From Pestalotiopsis fici W106-1 (lineage: Eukaryota; Ascomycota; Sordariomycetes; Amphisphaeriales; Sporocadaceae): a stretch of DNA of 64,000 bases. Positions 21,001-32,036 of the stretch are shown one piece after another. The notes under the pieces are model-generated. The model searched no databases, was not told the origin of the DNA, and was given only the letters and a program-made list of their open reading frames with translations. The position numbers were made by a program, and so were the translations under genes. Every line of letters begins with the position of its first letter. Positions within the stretch are counted from its first letter, which is position 1. The DNA lies in contig NW_006917103.1 in the NCBI RefSeq assembly GCF_000516985.1, forward strand, positions 1-64,000, written 5' to 3'.

Positions 21001-23103
21001 CTGAGGGTTGTCGAATTGATATTCCTCGCCAGCCGTCTTTTCGGTCGAGGTGTAGATGATGCTCGTGTTTTTTGCATAGGGGATAAATGTCTCTAGGCTG
21101 GGTAGGTCAAAGAGGACACCGTCGAGCACCAATAGCCAGCCTTCATTCCTGCTTAACCAGCCCTGCACAGCCTTGACCATTTTCTTTCTGTCGTTGAGCT
21201 CGTCCTCATCAAGGCCCTCGATTTCTCGAAGTTTTACAGTCTTGGCAATATCCCAGTACCCGTATTCGAGTTCCTGAATCGATTTGGACCTGATCCAGAA
21301 TATGCCGCCTGGATAGTCGTACTTGTGCTCAAAGACATATTGCCTTGCCAAGTGTGTCTTTCCGCCGCCAGGCATACTCTGAACAAGGACGGACGAGGTG
21401 CCGACAGACCTCCTTGCACGATCCATCAGCCTCTTGTGCAAGTCCTTCATCTCGCGATCTCGGCCTTTGAAGAACGTGTTTGGTTTAAAGACGGATGGCT
21501 TGACGAATAATGGCTCGTTGGAAGTATCAAAATCCGTCGAATCTTGAGAGGGCGGCTCAGGGCCAACGTCTACCGCATCCGGCTCGGGCAGCTGCAGTCT
21601 ACTGGCATCACCAATTCCTTGGGTCGGTTTTGCATCGATAGGAGAATCTATCTGACTATTCGGATCAGGTACTATAAACAAACGTCTGATCAGCCTGCAT
21701 TCTTCTCAAATCAAGGACGTCCAAGAGTGCTCATGCTTCTTTCCATGACTTCTTCAATCTCAAAGGGTGAACTATGCCGGCTGCTGGCGCTACGCTCGGG
21801 GAGCAATGGCTGGCCACCGCCAGAAATAGAGGCATGGGTTGATGCATCTGACATACTGGAGCTCGGACCCGGTTGTAGTTGTTGTGATTTGAGCTAGGAA
21901 ATACATTAGCAAAGAGGCCCTCTGGTGTCTGGTACTGCTTGCGAAATAACATGGGACATACCCAGGGTTTCATTCGTTCTTCAATCTCGTGTTTGGCTCT
22001 CGCCAGTTTCTCATCATCTTCCACTCGCCATCGAGTTGATATAACATCCGGGGCCTCGCCGACCCAGTCTCTGATGGAGGTGGCTACTGTCCGATAGCCC
22101 GGGGCATTCTTGCTGTCAAACTTGCACATGCCGGAATGAGTTGCCTCGATGGAAAAGTAGCCCACACCCGGGAGTTGAGGACTGGCAGACTGTGCGTCGA
22201 CAACGAGCATCTTGGTGCCCTTAAGATCTGTCGCGTGGTTTTCGTGAGCCATCATAATCTTGAATCGTTGATAAATGTCGAGAAAGTGGCTGTTGATATT
22301 CTGGAGTGTTTCATTGTCCTTCTTCAGAGTCTTTAGCAAGATTGATTCCGAATGCCAGAATGCTTTGGGCACAACGGCATCGGACATGGCTTGAAGCGTC
22401 ACAGCCCACGATCCCATGTCTGACCCTGTATGGGGAGTGCCGAGGAAAATGATGCCATATGTTGACACATAGATGCCACGATAGTCTTCATGTTGTGATG
22501 TTTTGAGGTCGTTTGAGTACAGAAGCGCCCTCTTTAGCAGTATACCACCCAGGCTGTGAACCACCCATATGATGGGATTCCTCGAGGACATTTCATCTTT
22601 GCGATAGTGCGTCAAACTGGTGACTAGAGTTTGTGCATGCATGTAAATAAAGTTGTCGCTCGGATTCCCCCCATGCTTCTTGGAATAAACATCGGCATTA
22701 TAACCATAGACCAAGATGTTTGCTTTGGCATCGCGCAGTGAGCCGGGCAGCAGATCCGTGGGCCAAAAGACCCCATTCTTGGCAGTCCATGTCTTTTGCG
22801 GCTCCCCGTTGAGGCCGTGGACGAGTACAATGTCGACTTTTGCGTCGGGGTGGGTATATACGGCGGTCGTCTCGAATCTCGAGATTTGTTTGTTGATCGA
22901 GCCCTATTGTAAGGGACCTGTCAGTATCTTTGCCGTTATCCCGAATCGAGAGCGGTTCGTCCCGCAGTGCATGGCTCTGACTCAGCTATCGTCGACCAAC
23001 GGATCATCCAACGCCAATCATGACATTGCCAGTGCCGCGATCTTGCGCAAGAGGGCCCGATCTCAAGAGAGGTCATGTATAGTAGTGCAAAACTACTTAC
23101 CAT
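18089..23103 (-). CDS. NLR-like protein: LipA-type hydrolase + NB-ARC, disordered tail
   Basis: Predicted 1547-aa STAND protein. Exons are 23103-23101 (ATG only), 22903-21962, 21893-21719, 21671-20649 and 20589-18089; total length is in frame. Residues 1-300 are an alpha/beta-hydrolase (SesB/LipA-like): oxyanion region IVLVHGLNGEPQKTW, nucleophile WVVHSLGG (Ser118), FLGTPHTGSDMG. Residues about 440-715 are NB-ARC: Walker A VQSMPGGGKTHLA, Walker B WLLVLDGV, sensor-like IIYTSTEK and a GLPL-like MERLPLMI. A helical segment follows (ILRIHGIVQAFFVDVLADERLAHYWLARAI). The last roughly 650 residues are Ser/Pro/Thr-rich and disordered, with no WD40, ankyrin or TPR repeats visible. Such proteins are thought to act in heterokaryon incompatibility and innate immunity, the hydrolase being the effector. 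The 47-bp intron at 21672-21718 has a weak GTCCTT donor, and the first intron (22904-23100) directly follows the start codon. Both need transcript support. Confidence 0.82.
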
Positions 23104-25306
23104 GCTTGCGAATGGGCAAGACCAGAGCCTTTGTTGTGTCGTATCTCTCTCTCTCTGTGTGTCTCTCTTTTCCTCTGTGGGTTGTATATTCGATACGTAG
23201 GTGCAGCAAGACAGTCACCAAGAACGGGTATTTAGAATGCGCAAACTAGTTTATAAGGGTGCTGGACACGCCTCGAGCTCATGTAGGACAAGGCATCGGC
23301 AAATGCAGGCACACAGATTAACAAGTAGGTGTGGTCCTTGAATGTACAAATGAGTTGGGCGAGTCAGCCGAATGGGCAGCTCTCGAGACACTGCCCTTGC
23401 AAGATTGCGCAACGTGTTGCTCCAGGTAAAGCTGTTGACTGCAATGTATCAGGTCCGCTGATTTTGGAAGACGCACTGGACGGTGCCAAAGACTGTTCTT
23501 CTTTCGCAAAGCTGTGCGACCAGTCACATCGCGCGTGCAACCGGGAGGATTATAGAGTTGTTTGCGCACTACACGACGCCAATGTCACGAGGGAAACCGG
23601 TCACACACTGCTGAGAGAGAGGCACCAAGTTCTCTTCACTCGTCAAGGGCCAGGATTTAAAGTCATGTCGGTCGGGCAGCTGAGCCCCCTCAAGGCAGAA
23701 TGACTAAACGCTAATGGGCGTAGTCGTGCCAAGGCGTATGGGCGGTACACCATCCCACAGGCGGGAAGCAGGGGTGGTGATCTGGGGTTGAAGGAAAATC
23801 AAGATGTACCATGGCAAGCCAAGGGGCGAGTGCGAAAGCTTGTGTCTGAAAGCTTGCCATCTATAGAAATAAATATTTCGACGAGAACTTGTAAAGGGGT
23901 CCAAGAAGACGTTGCCGTCCACAATCTCTACAGTTGTACCGTAAAGAGGACAATATTCAAATCTGGGGTATTGGAATAGGCTCCAGTAGTGTCGAGCACA
24001 CAGGCAGCAGTTCTTGGGCTTGAACTATATTGCCTCCTTCGAGTTTCAAGACTACCTAGGACAGCCGCTACCCTTTCAAGTGCCGCAGCACAAGGCGCAT
24101 GTACTGATTGCAGTTACACGACATGTTGGACAGGAAGCTTAATCTATGCATCGTGCTTGTGGGAGCAACAATGACGTCTGTCAAATAAATGACCTCAAAG
24201 GAAGCGCCTAAAGGTCGCTACTACGCGGCATCCGTTCTCACGTACAGTGTAGTATCGCGCTCGCTGGGCGGCCTGCATGACCAAGTTGATTTCAAGGAGG
24301 TTGGATTAGGTGGTTGGATGGTGGGGATATAGAACCCCTACCTTGCCTGGGAGGGGCGACGAAATGGAGATCAGATTGGGTTCAGAGGCCACCGAGGCCT
24401 GTAGCCTGCCAAAATACCAAAATAGTATGTGTCGATCTGGTCAAGTTTTCTTTGGCAATCCTTGACGTGATCCCCGTCCTCAGTAAAGAGGGTCGCCCGG
24501 ATCATTCAACGGGAAGGCTATGAGCCTTTTGCTCTTTAGCACCAGTGGCACTCTTGTAGGGTTGCCTCCTCGGCATTTACCCAGTGGGCGAAGCCAAGAT
24601 CAGCCACCAGGAACAGTTGACCGATTTCTACCAATAGCAGCACCAAAAGATCATGATGCCGCCATGAAATTCACCGGAGCTAAATTGAACTGCTGATGAT
24701 GCACCTTTGTGCCCAGGTCGCAATGCTCACATCATTCGGCCAAGCTGCCGAAAGCCACGGGATTAAGTATAGGACAGACAAATTACCTCGTCAAATAACC
24801 GAGAGAGGAAGTAAGACGAGTGTTTTGATTCAATTGTCTTGGGGACTTGCGTCACATCTCAAGCAATGTCTCAAGAGCTACAAGACGATGAAAGAAAGCA
24901 ATCGTACCTTTGCATAAAGCGGGACAGTTTATGCATCATAAATAATGCCAAGGTAGAGCGATGATGCGTGCTCTGTGAATATTTGTCAACATGAGCCATC
25001 CATGGTTGTACTGAATAGACTACGAGGTCGACCAATGAGGAATAAACCAAAAAGCTGCCTCGACGATTAGAACTTTAGCAACGCATGATGCCCAAAACTC
25101 GCAACACCCATAAAGGGCATTTCTCGGCATCAGAAAGCTTGCGAATGTATCAGTCGGGCCTGTCGACTCGATTGGCCATGCCGTTTCCAGGAATTTGCTG
25201 TGCATTTGAAAAGACTCGGCCTCACCAATGTGGCGGGAATGCTTCTTTGAATTTGGTATGCATTTGTCAAGTATCTAATGCAGGGCGTTTGGGTGCTCAA
25301 GTATCG
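23104..25306. other. Intergenic, 2.2 kb; TC/TG tract in NLR upstream region
   Basis: It holds the upstream region of the NLR gene, including a CT/GT microsatellite-like tract at about 23144-23175. A 124-codon plus-strand ORF (23329-23703) lacks coding character and was not called. Nothing else was recognised. Confidence 0.5.
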
Positions 25307-26218
25307 TCAGTCTTTGGGCGCAAGCATGATTACGTATTCCCTCGTGCTGTGACCGAATTGAACAAGGTCCTTGTCCTTGAGCTCCAGATATCTGCTGTCG
25401 GGAATTTTCTTTGAATTGAGCATGGTCCCGTTGGCGCTTTCAAGATCAATCAGGTAAGGTTTAACCTTGCCAATCTTGTCTCCGTACTCGTTTCGCTTCT
25501 CTAGGTATCGGAATTGGATAACAGCGTGTTGTTTGCTGATACTTGGATGCTCAGCAGCAATATCAATGACGGCCATTTCCCTGCCAATGAGCCAGCAAGT
25601 GCGGGCATTCAACTCGATTGTATCAATAATGTCTTTTCCCTTGAACACGAACAACTTCCATTGGTCCTTTGGTGAGGGTTTTCTTGCCTCTGGCGGTTCG
25701 TGGTATTTGAGCACAATGGTTGATCCATCTGCCTGGGCGATTGAGTTTGAGGCAGCCGCCAGCGTGCCCGAGTTGCCATAGTTGGGCTTCTCTTTCTCCT
25801 TGGGCGGCTCCTCTCCTTTTTCAATGGCAAATGAGTCGGCCTGCGAGGGCAGCGGCCCGCTGCGCCTCACTACTTGCTTGCTTTCGCTGTCGTTTTCGTC
25901 GTCTCTTCTGCGATGTCGCTTGTTCCTGTCCCGATCAGAGCGGTCCCTGCGCGCTTCATTGTGGTCGTCGGGAGACCGGCGACGCCGATACTTGTCTCCT
26001 CTCTCCCTTTCCGTTCGTCTGTCGCTGTCTCGGCGCTGGTGTCTGTCTCGCGATCGCGAGGTACGCCGGCGGGAATCTGGGGATCGCGGAGATCTGGAGC
26101 GTCTGTCGCGTCTTCTCTCCCTCTCGTGTGAATGACTTTTCTCTGTTCTCCTGTCGCGTCCGGAATCATTTCTGTTGGAACCGTTGCGGGACCGCGGTGA
26201 GGGCAGATCGGACCCCAT
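25307..26218 (-). CDS. FHA-domain splicing factor, SNIP1/Pml1-like
   Basis: Single-exon 303-aa nuclear protein. Residues 1-115 are an Arg/Asp/Ser-rich RS-like region. A linker (LPSQADSFAIEKGEEPPKEKEKPNYGNSG) and KYHEPPEARKPSPKDQWKLFVFKG lead to a C-terminal FHA domain. The FHA shows CWLIGRE, EHPSISKQHAVIQFR and LIDLESANGTMLNSKKI, retaining the phosphothreonine-binding Gly-Arg, Ser-x-x-His and Asn-Gly residues. The architecture matches Smad nuclear interacting protein 1, plant DAWDLE and the yeast Pml1 subunit of the RES complex, which helps pre-mRNA splicing and nuclear retention. It is likely essential or near-essential housekeeping. The start is the first ATG of the open frame. Confidence 0.9.
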   Translation of the reverse strand: MGSDLPSPRSRNGSNRNDSGRDRRTEKSHSHERERRRDRRSRSPRSPDSRRRTSRSRDRHQRRDSDRRTERERGDKYRRRRSPDDHNEARRDRSDRDRNKRHRRRDDENDSESKQVVRRSGPLPSQADSFAIEKGEEPPKEKEKPNYGNSGTLAAASNSIAQADGSTIVLKYHEPPEARKPSPKDQWKLFVFKGKDIIDTIELNARTCWLIGREMAVIDIAAEHPSISKQHAVIQFRYLEKRNEYGDKIGKVKPYLIDLESANGTMLNSKKIPDSRYLELKDKDLVQFGHSTREYVIMLAPKD

Positions 26219-26986
26219 CTTCGCTCAAGGGTCTTGTCCCGTCTTTGAGTCAAGGCTCCAGCAATACACTGAGGGTCTCGAGCTTTGCAATTGTGTAGTA
26301 ATTGGTGCACTTGTTTCCACGCGCGGCTGTTGCGTGTGTGGTGGGATTGATTGGTGCCAGATTGAGGGCAAAAATGAAATTTTGAACCACTTCAAGAAGC
26401 GTCTGTTGGCGCATAAGAGCGGGAGCTTCAATTTGCAGCTCGGGAGCTTTTGCAGCGCGCCTCTCAGTTGCAAGCTACTAACTGTAGGTATGACCCCACC
26501 ATCCTGCCAAACAGGACAGCCCCTCAAGAGCCCTACCTTGCTGACCAAGAAATTGATATCTCTACTATAATCCCGCGATGCATGCAAAATTATTTCGAAT
26601 TGTAAGTCATGGCATCTTGTTGAGACTGTAACAATAATTATAATTATATAAAAGGTAGTCGGATCTTTGAAATGTCTATTCTATGCCCAATTTTAGTACC
26701 TTGGAACTTGCGCCCGTAATTGAAAAGAATGTCGTGATATTTAATCCATGTCCTCGTCCTTGACTAAAGGAGTGTCGTCATTTGTCGTCTGCTGTATTGT
26801 AGATGTCGTTCGTGTCGTTTTCGTAAGAGGGAGTGTGGTATCATCCGAACCATAGTATACCCAGTAGGTAAACATGTAAAGCCAACTAATGCAAATTGTA
26901 CGCCTCTTGAATGCCCGTACTCCAATGCAGAAAAGCAAATAAATCCCAAAAAAGTCTTGTACTCCCACGCAACTTGCAATGTTGCT
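26219..26986. other. Intergenic: SNIP1-like promoter and secreted-protein 3' end
   Basis: The region lies between two minus-strand genes. Around 26630-26660 is an AT-rich patch (AATAATTATAATTATATAAA). No gene was recognised. Confidence 0.5.
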
Positions 26987-27494
26987 TCATGCCGTTGAGC
27001 TGGTCTCCGTTGTGTTGCTGCTGGTGCACTTGTAATAGTACGAGTTCCATGTTGGGTACGATGCACCGTCCTGGACTACTGAAGCATCTTCGCAAGTGTC
27101 GAGCGAGGAAATTGTCTCAGTCTCTGAGCAGGCGGTGTCAGAGTATAGCAAGACTTTGATTTCCATGTTAGCAATCGACTCTTGATCTGTACCCAAAATG
27201 GACAAGAGTATACTCACGTTCACAGTTGGCGGCCGCAGCGGTCGTGCCCTGGAGTACAATCGACACATAACCATTGGGTGTGGAGTCGCTTTCACCCGAA
27301 AAGTCGTGACACTGGTTGGCCTGGTCGGTATCGACCGTGTAGAAGCCTTCGTTTAGGTCAGAGCAGCCTGCCGCAGAGAAGACGCGAAATTGAGCCAGGC
27401 GCGGGTTTGAAGCTCCTTGACGGGGTAGCTTGATGGCGGCTGCGTGGGTGCCAACAGCAAAAGACGCAAGAGCGGCGAGAATTGTAAATTGCAT
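26987..27494 (-). CDS. Small secreted cysteine-containing protein 1
   Basis: Predicted 147-aa secreted protein. Exon 1 is 27494-27218 and exon 2 is 27153-26987; the 64-bp intron is GTGAGT..AAAG with branch GCTAAC about 14 bases before the acceptor. The signal peptide is MQFTILAALASFAVGTHA, and a KLPR site just after it suggests a short propeptide. The mature chain has six cysteines (AAGCSD, NQCHDF, ANCEL, DTACSE, DTCEDA, YYKCTS), suggesting up to three disulfides, and ends in a Ser/Thr-rich tail. No catalytic motif is visible. It could be an effector or a cell-surface protein. The ATG just before the signal sequence was chosen over an upstream in-frame ATG at 27659. Confidence 0.7.
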
Positions 27495-29287
27495 GGCGGC
27501 GGTTGCGGCAAGGACGATATATTGACACTCAAAGGTTCTTTCTTGTAAGTGCTGCGAGTGTGGTGCCTGGTGACAAGTGCGAGAGGTATTATGAGCAAAG
27601 TCTGGAAAGATTTGTATCAAAGGGAGCTTTTTGGCAATGGTGTTTTGTTGAGCAACCAAACGCGTCTATCCCGTTCCCTAAATACTCAGATGGACCACCT
27701 TTTTTGCTTCAACGATACTAGGCATCGTCGGTGAGGCGGCGCTGCTCGGCTGTTCTACACTATAGTTTGCGTCAGAGTAATCGACTAAATGCAACGTGCC
27801 GTGCCACTTTTCTGAGCATGACTTTGATCATCGCGAGACTTGGAAATACGAGAAATTCTCGAGCAGTCTCTCAATAATCCACCAGCTGCACAGATCGACG
27901 GCGCATGACGCTGCCTCACTTTGCTAGAACCCTACAGGTCATGAGCTCCGCCTTTTTTACTCCTACACCACACTAGTACTGTCCTGCCTTGCTGATTTCA
28001 TAGACTACGTCCAACTACCGGTCAATTGGACCTACTGAAGACCAAAGTCAAAACCATTTCAGTCCTGTTCCTCAACCTGTACCTGCGCCGGACGTGGAGA
28101 TTCAACTCCTAGAGTTTCTTCGTGTTGGGCGTCATAACTCATGGTAAATCCCAAGCAAATGGAAACGGCAATCTGGCGAGTGATATCAACGGCAGTCGAG
28201 GAGTGTATTTCTTGCTCATCTAATCTTACCGCCCTTTAGAACGTTGCAGCTGTGGATTTGCCCTGCCACTGCTTTTGCGTCGAAATGTTTTCAAGCCTTC
28301 AAGCCCAAACATTGCCGGTAGGCAATGCCCGGACCAAATGCGGGGTTGTTTCTCGCTATATTTAGAAAGGTCAGGAACAAATACAACGTTGATCCCGCGG
28401 CGAAAGTATAGCGCAACAAACCCGCTTGGTGTACGAGTTACAGTGTTGGATAGATGTAGTTGCATAAGTAGCGTCTACTAGATTTTTAACACGGGACAAG
28501 GCGTGTAGAAATGGTGTGTCGCATGATTCGAGCAATCCCAAAGTCAAGCAGAATAAAGATGTATGTGTTTCCCCGAACCGGATCATTCGTTTAGCACCGT
28601 ACGTGGAGTAGTTGTTCGTGGCTACAAAGGGTCAACTGCAAGCTGGCTGGTTGGCGATCAGTAAGCTAAGCAGGATCGACCGGCAGATAAGTGCTTATTA
28701 CATCATATTGGCCTTGACCGTCCTGTTCAAACTCGACGTCAATACTCTCTCACTTTGTTTATGGCCACAGATGGCCTGACAGATATTCACAATCCCGCCA
28801 TCTTTGGTGGAACAACTACGTGTACATGATGCCGTGATCTCTGTTTCCAATTTCTTGCCGTACTTTTGTATCCATCTACTAGGAATCTCGGGTATGTAGG
28901 CATTAGTAACGGGCTGGAATGCAGCATACTTGCACCCATCAATTTCCTTCATGAGATATCATTAATTCATTAGCAAAGACTAAACAGAAAACACTTTTCA
29001 TGGCACCATGGCGCAGCAATCCATGTTGCTGCACAGCCCAAACAGTAGTCAGGCATTACATTAATCACAACTGCAATTAGACAATGCTCAAGATGGGCCA
29101 TGGACTCGAATTTAGTATAGGTATGCATCCACCGCGCACATTAATGTCTCCATGTCTCGTACTTGTTGCTCATGAATCCCTCGCCTTTCGTATGGTACCG
29201 TTGATCTTTCTCAAACTTTTTCCCAGCATTCAGGCCACTCTTGATTTCTCCATTGTAGAATGCTCACGCTTCCGAATCCAGAGACTC
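27495..29287. other. Gene-poor stretch with one doubtful ORF
   Basis: Only short ORFs are present. One at 28698-28952 (minus, 84 codons) has six Cys, including CTRSCS and NICQAICGHK, but lacks a signal peptide. It could be an exon of an unrecognised secreted protein or chance. No RNA gene or repeat was identified. Confidence 0.4.
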
Positions 29288-29746
29288 TTACATCTCATCA
29301 GAGTTCTTGACTTGGTAGCTCCAGATAGCCTCGCCAGCATTCGGGGCCCAACAACCAGCTACGTCCGTGTTGTTTCCAAGAGTGAACATGGGACTGCCCG
29401 AGCAGTCAGTGTTGTGAAAGAAGAGGACGTAGTTGTCGGAAGCAACCCAATTGTTGGCCAATCCGAGGTAGGAAGGAGGCGAGGCAAGGACGCATTCTGT
29501 AGTCGATGTACCATACTCCTCGACTTGCACGCCAGTGCACTGCATGCCGGACCACAGGGTGAAGGCCCAGGCAGCGCCTGCATCGGATTTCTCGGCAAAG
29601 GGAGATGTCAGTCCATCGTGGACATTCGACATGTCGTGGTGGGGACCGGTCATGACGCCGTCGTTCATGGCAGCAATGGGGTGGCCACAGGCAGGAGTGA
29701 GGTATGGCAGCATGCCGAGGATGGAGATGCGAGCAGTGGCGAACAT
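29288..29746 (-). CDS. Small secreted cysteine-containing protein 2
   Basis: Single-exon 152-aa protein with an N-terminal hydrophobic signal (MFATARISILGMLPYLTPACG, cleavage perhaps after ACG or HPIAA). The mature region contains WAFTLWSGMQCTGVQVEEYG, TTECVLASP, DNYVLFFHNTDCSGSPMF and DVAGCWAPN: four cysteines and many aromatic and Gly residues, as in small beta-rich secreted proteins. One sequon-like NNT is present. No enzymatic motif is seen. It lies 1.8 kb upstream of secreted protein 1 on the same strand, and the two share a loosely similar late pattern (aromatic-x-D/N-T-x-C ... G/T-C ... W/Y), so distant relationship is possible but unproven. Confidence 0.7.
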   Translation of the reverse strand: MFATARISILGMLPYLTPACGHPIAAMNDGVMTGPHHDMSNVHDGLTSPFAEKSDAGAAWAFTLWSGMQCTGVQVEEYGTSTTECVLASPPSYLGLANNWVASDNYVLFFHNTDCSGSPMFTLGNNTDVAGCWAPNAGEAIWSYQVKNSDEM

Positions 29747-32036
29747 TTTGTGATAGATTTCTTGGCGACGGTGAGATGAAGTAAGGCGTGTGTAGGCGAT
29801 TGTTTCGCGTGGGACAATGAGTGTGATGCTCTGAGGTCAACTACAGTTGTCGGTTGCTTTTGAAATGAGTTGTGTAGAAGAGGTAGTGAGTGTGTTGTGG
29901 AAGTTTTGTTGCAAGCAGTCTGAGATCAAGTCGAAGAGATTTCACCTTTTCTTCTGGAAGCGCACCTTCCATTCGGCGGTGACTGACTTGTTACAGCCAA
30001 AATTAGGAAAGTGCTGATATTGGCATCAAGCTTCACTTTGAAGAGCAGGTACCCAGTATGGGAAAGGACGTCAGGAGTCTGTGCTCGCCATTCACATCAA
30101 TACCCTTCATAGCAACGGTGGGTGGCAATTACTGCCTGGGCGCCTTCTTTCTACAAGATCGATACAGAGTCGTCATCAAATACATGGGCATCTTGGCGTT
30201 TCGTTTCAATGAGTGTCGTGCTTGATGAATATTTGAATGGACACCACAACTGCAACGATTGGCTCAAGTCTATTCCACCATGACTGGATACCATTACGAC
30301 GACAGATAGCCCCGTGAGTATGCATGCGGTCGTGAAAGGTTGTCGCGTTGGTGCTGAACTGTTGTCCAACTCAAACATGCGCAATGCTTGAATGAATTTT
30401 GGTCAAGTCGTCGCTATAGGCGATGCATTATTGCTGGTTCCAGGTTGTACTCTTTCAGGAAGACAGTCATTCAATAATACCGGCCCTTGATTCTTGACAT
30501 TTTCATGCTCTGTTTTACCCTCTTTATCAAGCATAGGTCATGCATCGAGGGTCGTGCACGGGACTAGTTGTAATCATATCGCCGAGCTGGATTGGCAGTA
30601 CGCGCATGGCATTATTGAATCTTGAGCTTCGGATTTGGTCTCGGTCAATGTGGACGGGCCTCAAGAAGTATTTATAGTGTCCGAGGAATGGTTCTCCCGA
30701 CGTCGGTCTCTACGCCGAGCGGCGCGGGCGTACATGAGCTCCCGGCCGAGCCAAGATGCAGTCAGCATAGGCACGGAGTCTGACAAACTCGCAGACGGAC
30801 CCGAGATTTGTGTCGGAGATGCGGAGGACCCTGCGAGATGTCTTTGGACCCCACGCCAGACTAGGCTGTAGAGAAATGTATGCCGCCACAACTAGTCAGG
30901 GCATGAAACAAACATGTGCCAGTTTCCGGACTTTTCGGCCTTTCGCGTCTTCAGAGGGGCGAAGGATGAATAATCTAGTCTGGCTTTGATGCCATGGTGC
31001 TAGATTGAGCGAATCAGGTGGGAGCTGGTTAGCTAGCCACTTTGGCTACCATGGCCTAACACCAAGATTATACTGAAAGCTGGAGCTGTTTGAGTCACAA
31101 CTTGGATCATGATGCCATGATGCTGTCTTGCCCCGAGTAAAGAACCAGATTGTTGGAATGATGGGTACGTCCGACTACTGTAATCAGGTAGCATCCTTGA
31201 AATTATCCAACAATTGGACTCTAAAGTTGTATCAGAATGGTTCATGGTGTGGAGAAGCAATAGTTTTGGGGTTTCCATTCATGGCGGCTCCATACTACAG
31301 AAAGGGCTGAAGACCCGGGGAAGCAAATGATCAGATAAGCTGCGACGCAATGCCAACGATCCAGATGCTAAGGATATGCTAAAGTCTCGCCTGTTCCTTA
31401 ACCCCGAGCTGGAAATGTCCATTACTTATCGGAAGCGATCAATTGAGACACAATTTATATCTCCGACTATGCGAATCTACATGGCTTGGATATTTCCACC
31501 GTTGGGTATATGAACGATTCGAGCTGCAACGACGATTTCTACATTTGTACACCAACCTCTACTAGCTATCGACACGCGCTCAAGTTGCGCAATCTATTTC
31601 CCGAGCTACCCAGGGGAGAAAGATTGACAGAGTCCAAAAGTCGAGTCCGACAACGTTTGATCTGGTCCTCCAAAGAGTGCCCAAGTTTGCAAAAGTTGCA
31701 ATAACTCGTGCATACTACTCTCCAGCACCAATCACAAACTACAGCAAACAACGACCCAAACATTAATGGCACATTTTTTTTAGATCAAAACTCATCACAC
31801 ATCTATACGATTGTGGTAAACGTCTTGACTTTTGTGCTGGGTCTGGGTAGTAAACGGGTGGATCTGGGGATCGACAAGCCTACCAATACTTGTGGAGCGA
31901 GTTTGCGCCGCCAGGGGCCTTTTGGCACGCCTTTTGAGGACCCTTTTAATCACTATCGTGAAAACTTTACAACGGCCTGGGGAACTTTCCAGTTCATTGC
32001 TCTCTTGGCCTTTTCCTCGTGCGCATAGTTGCAAAT
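29747..32036. other. Intergenic, 2.3 kb; small open frame at 30635-30871
   Basis: No convincing gene was found. A locally more GC-rich island (about 30600-30870) is open for 78 codons on plus (WFSRRRSLRRAARAYMSSRP...) and for 76 codons on minus. It may be a gene relic. The last few hundred bases are the promoter and leader of the MCT-type transporter. Confidence 0.4.

Noticed and set aside
23329..23703. 124-codon plus-strand ORF near the NLR gene
   Set aside because: No domain, signal or membrane feature, and it lies in a promoter-proximal region; probably chance.
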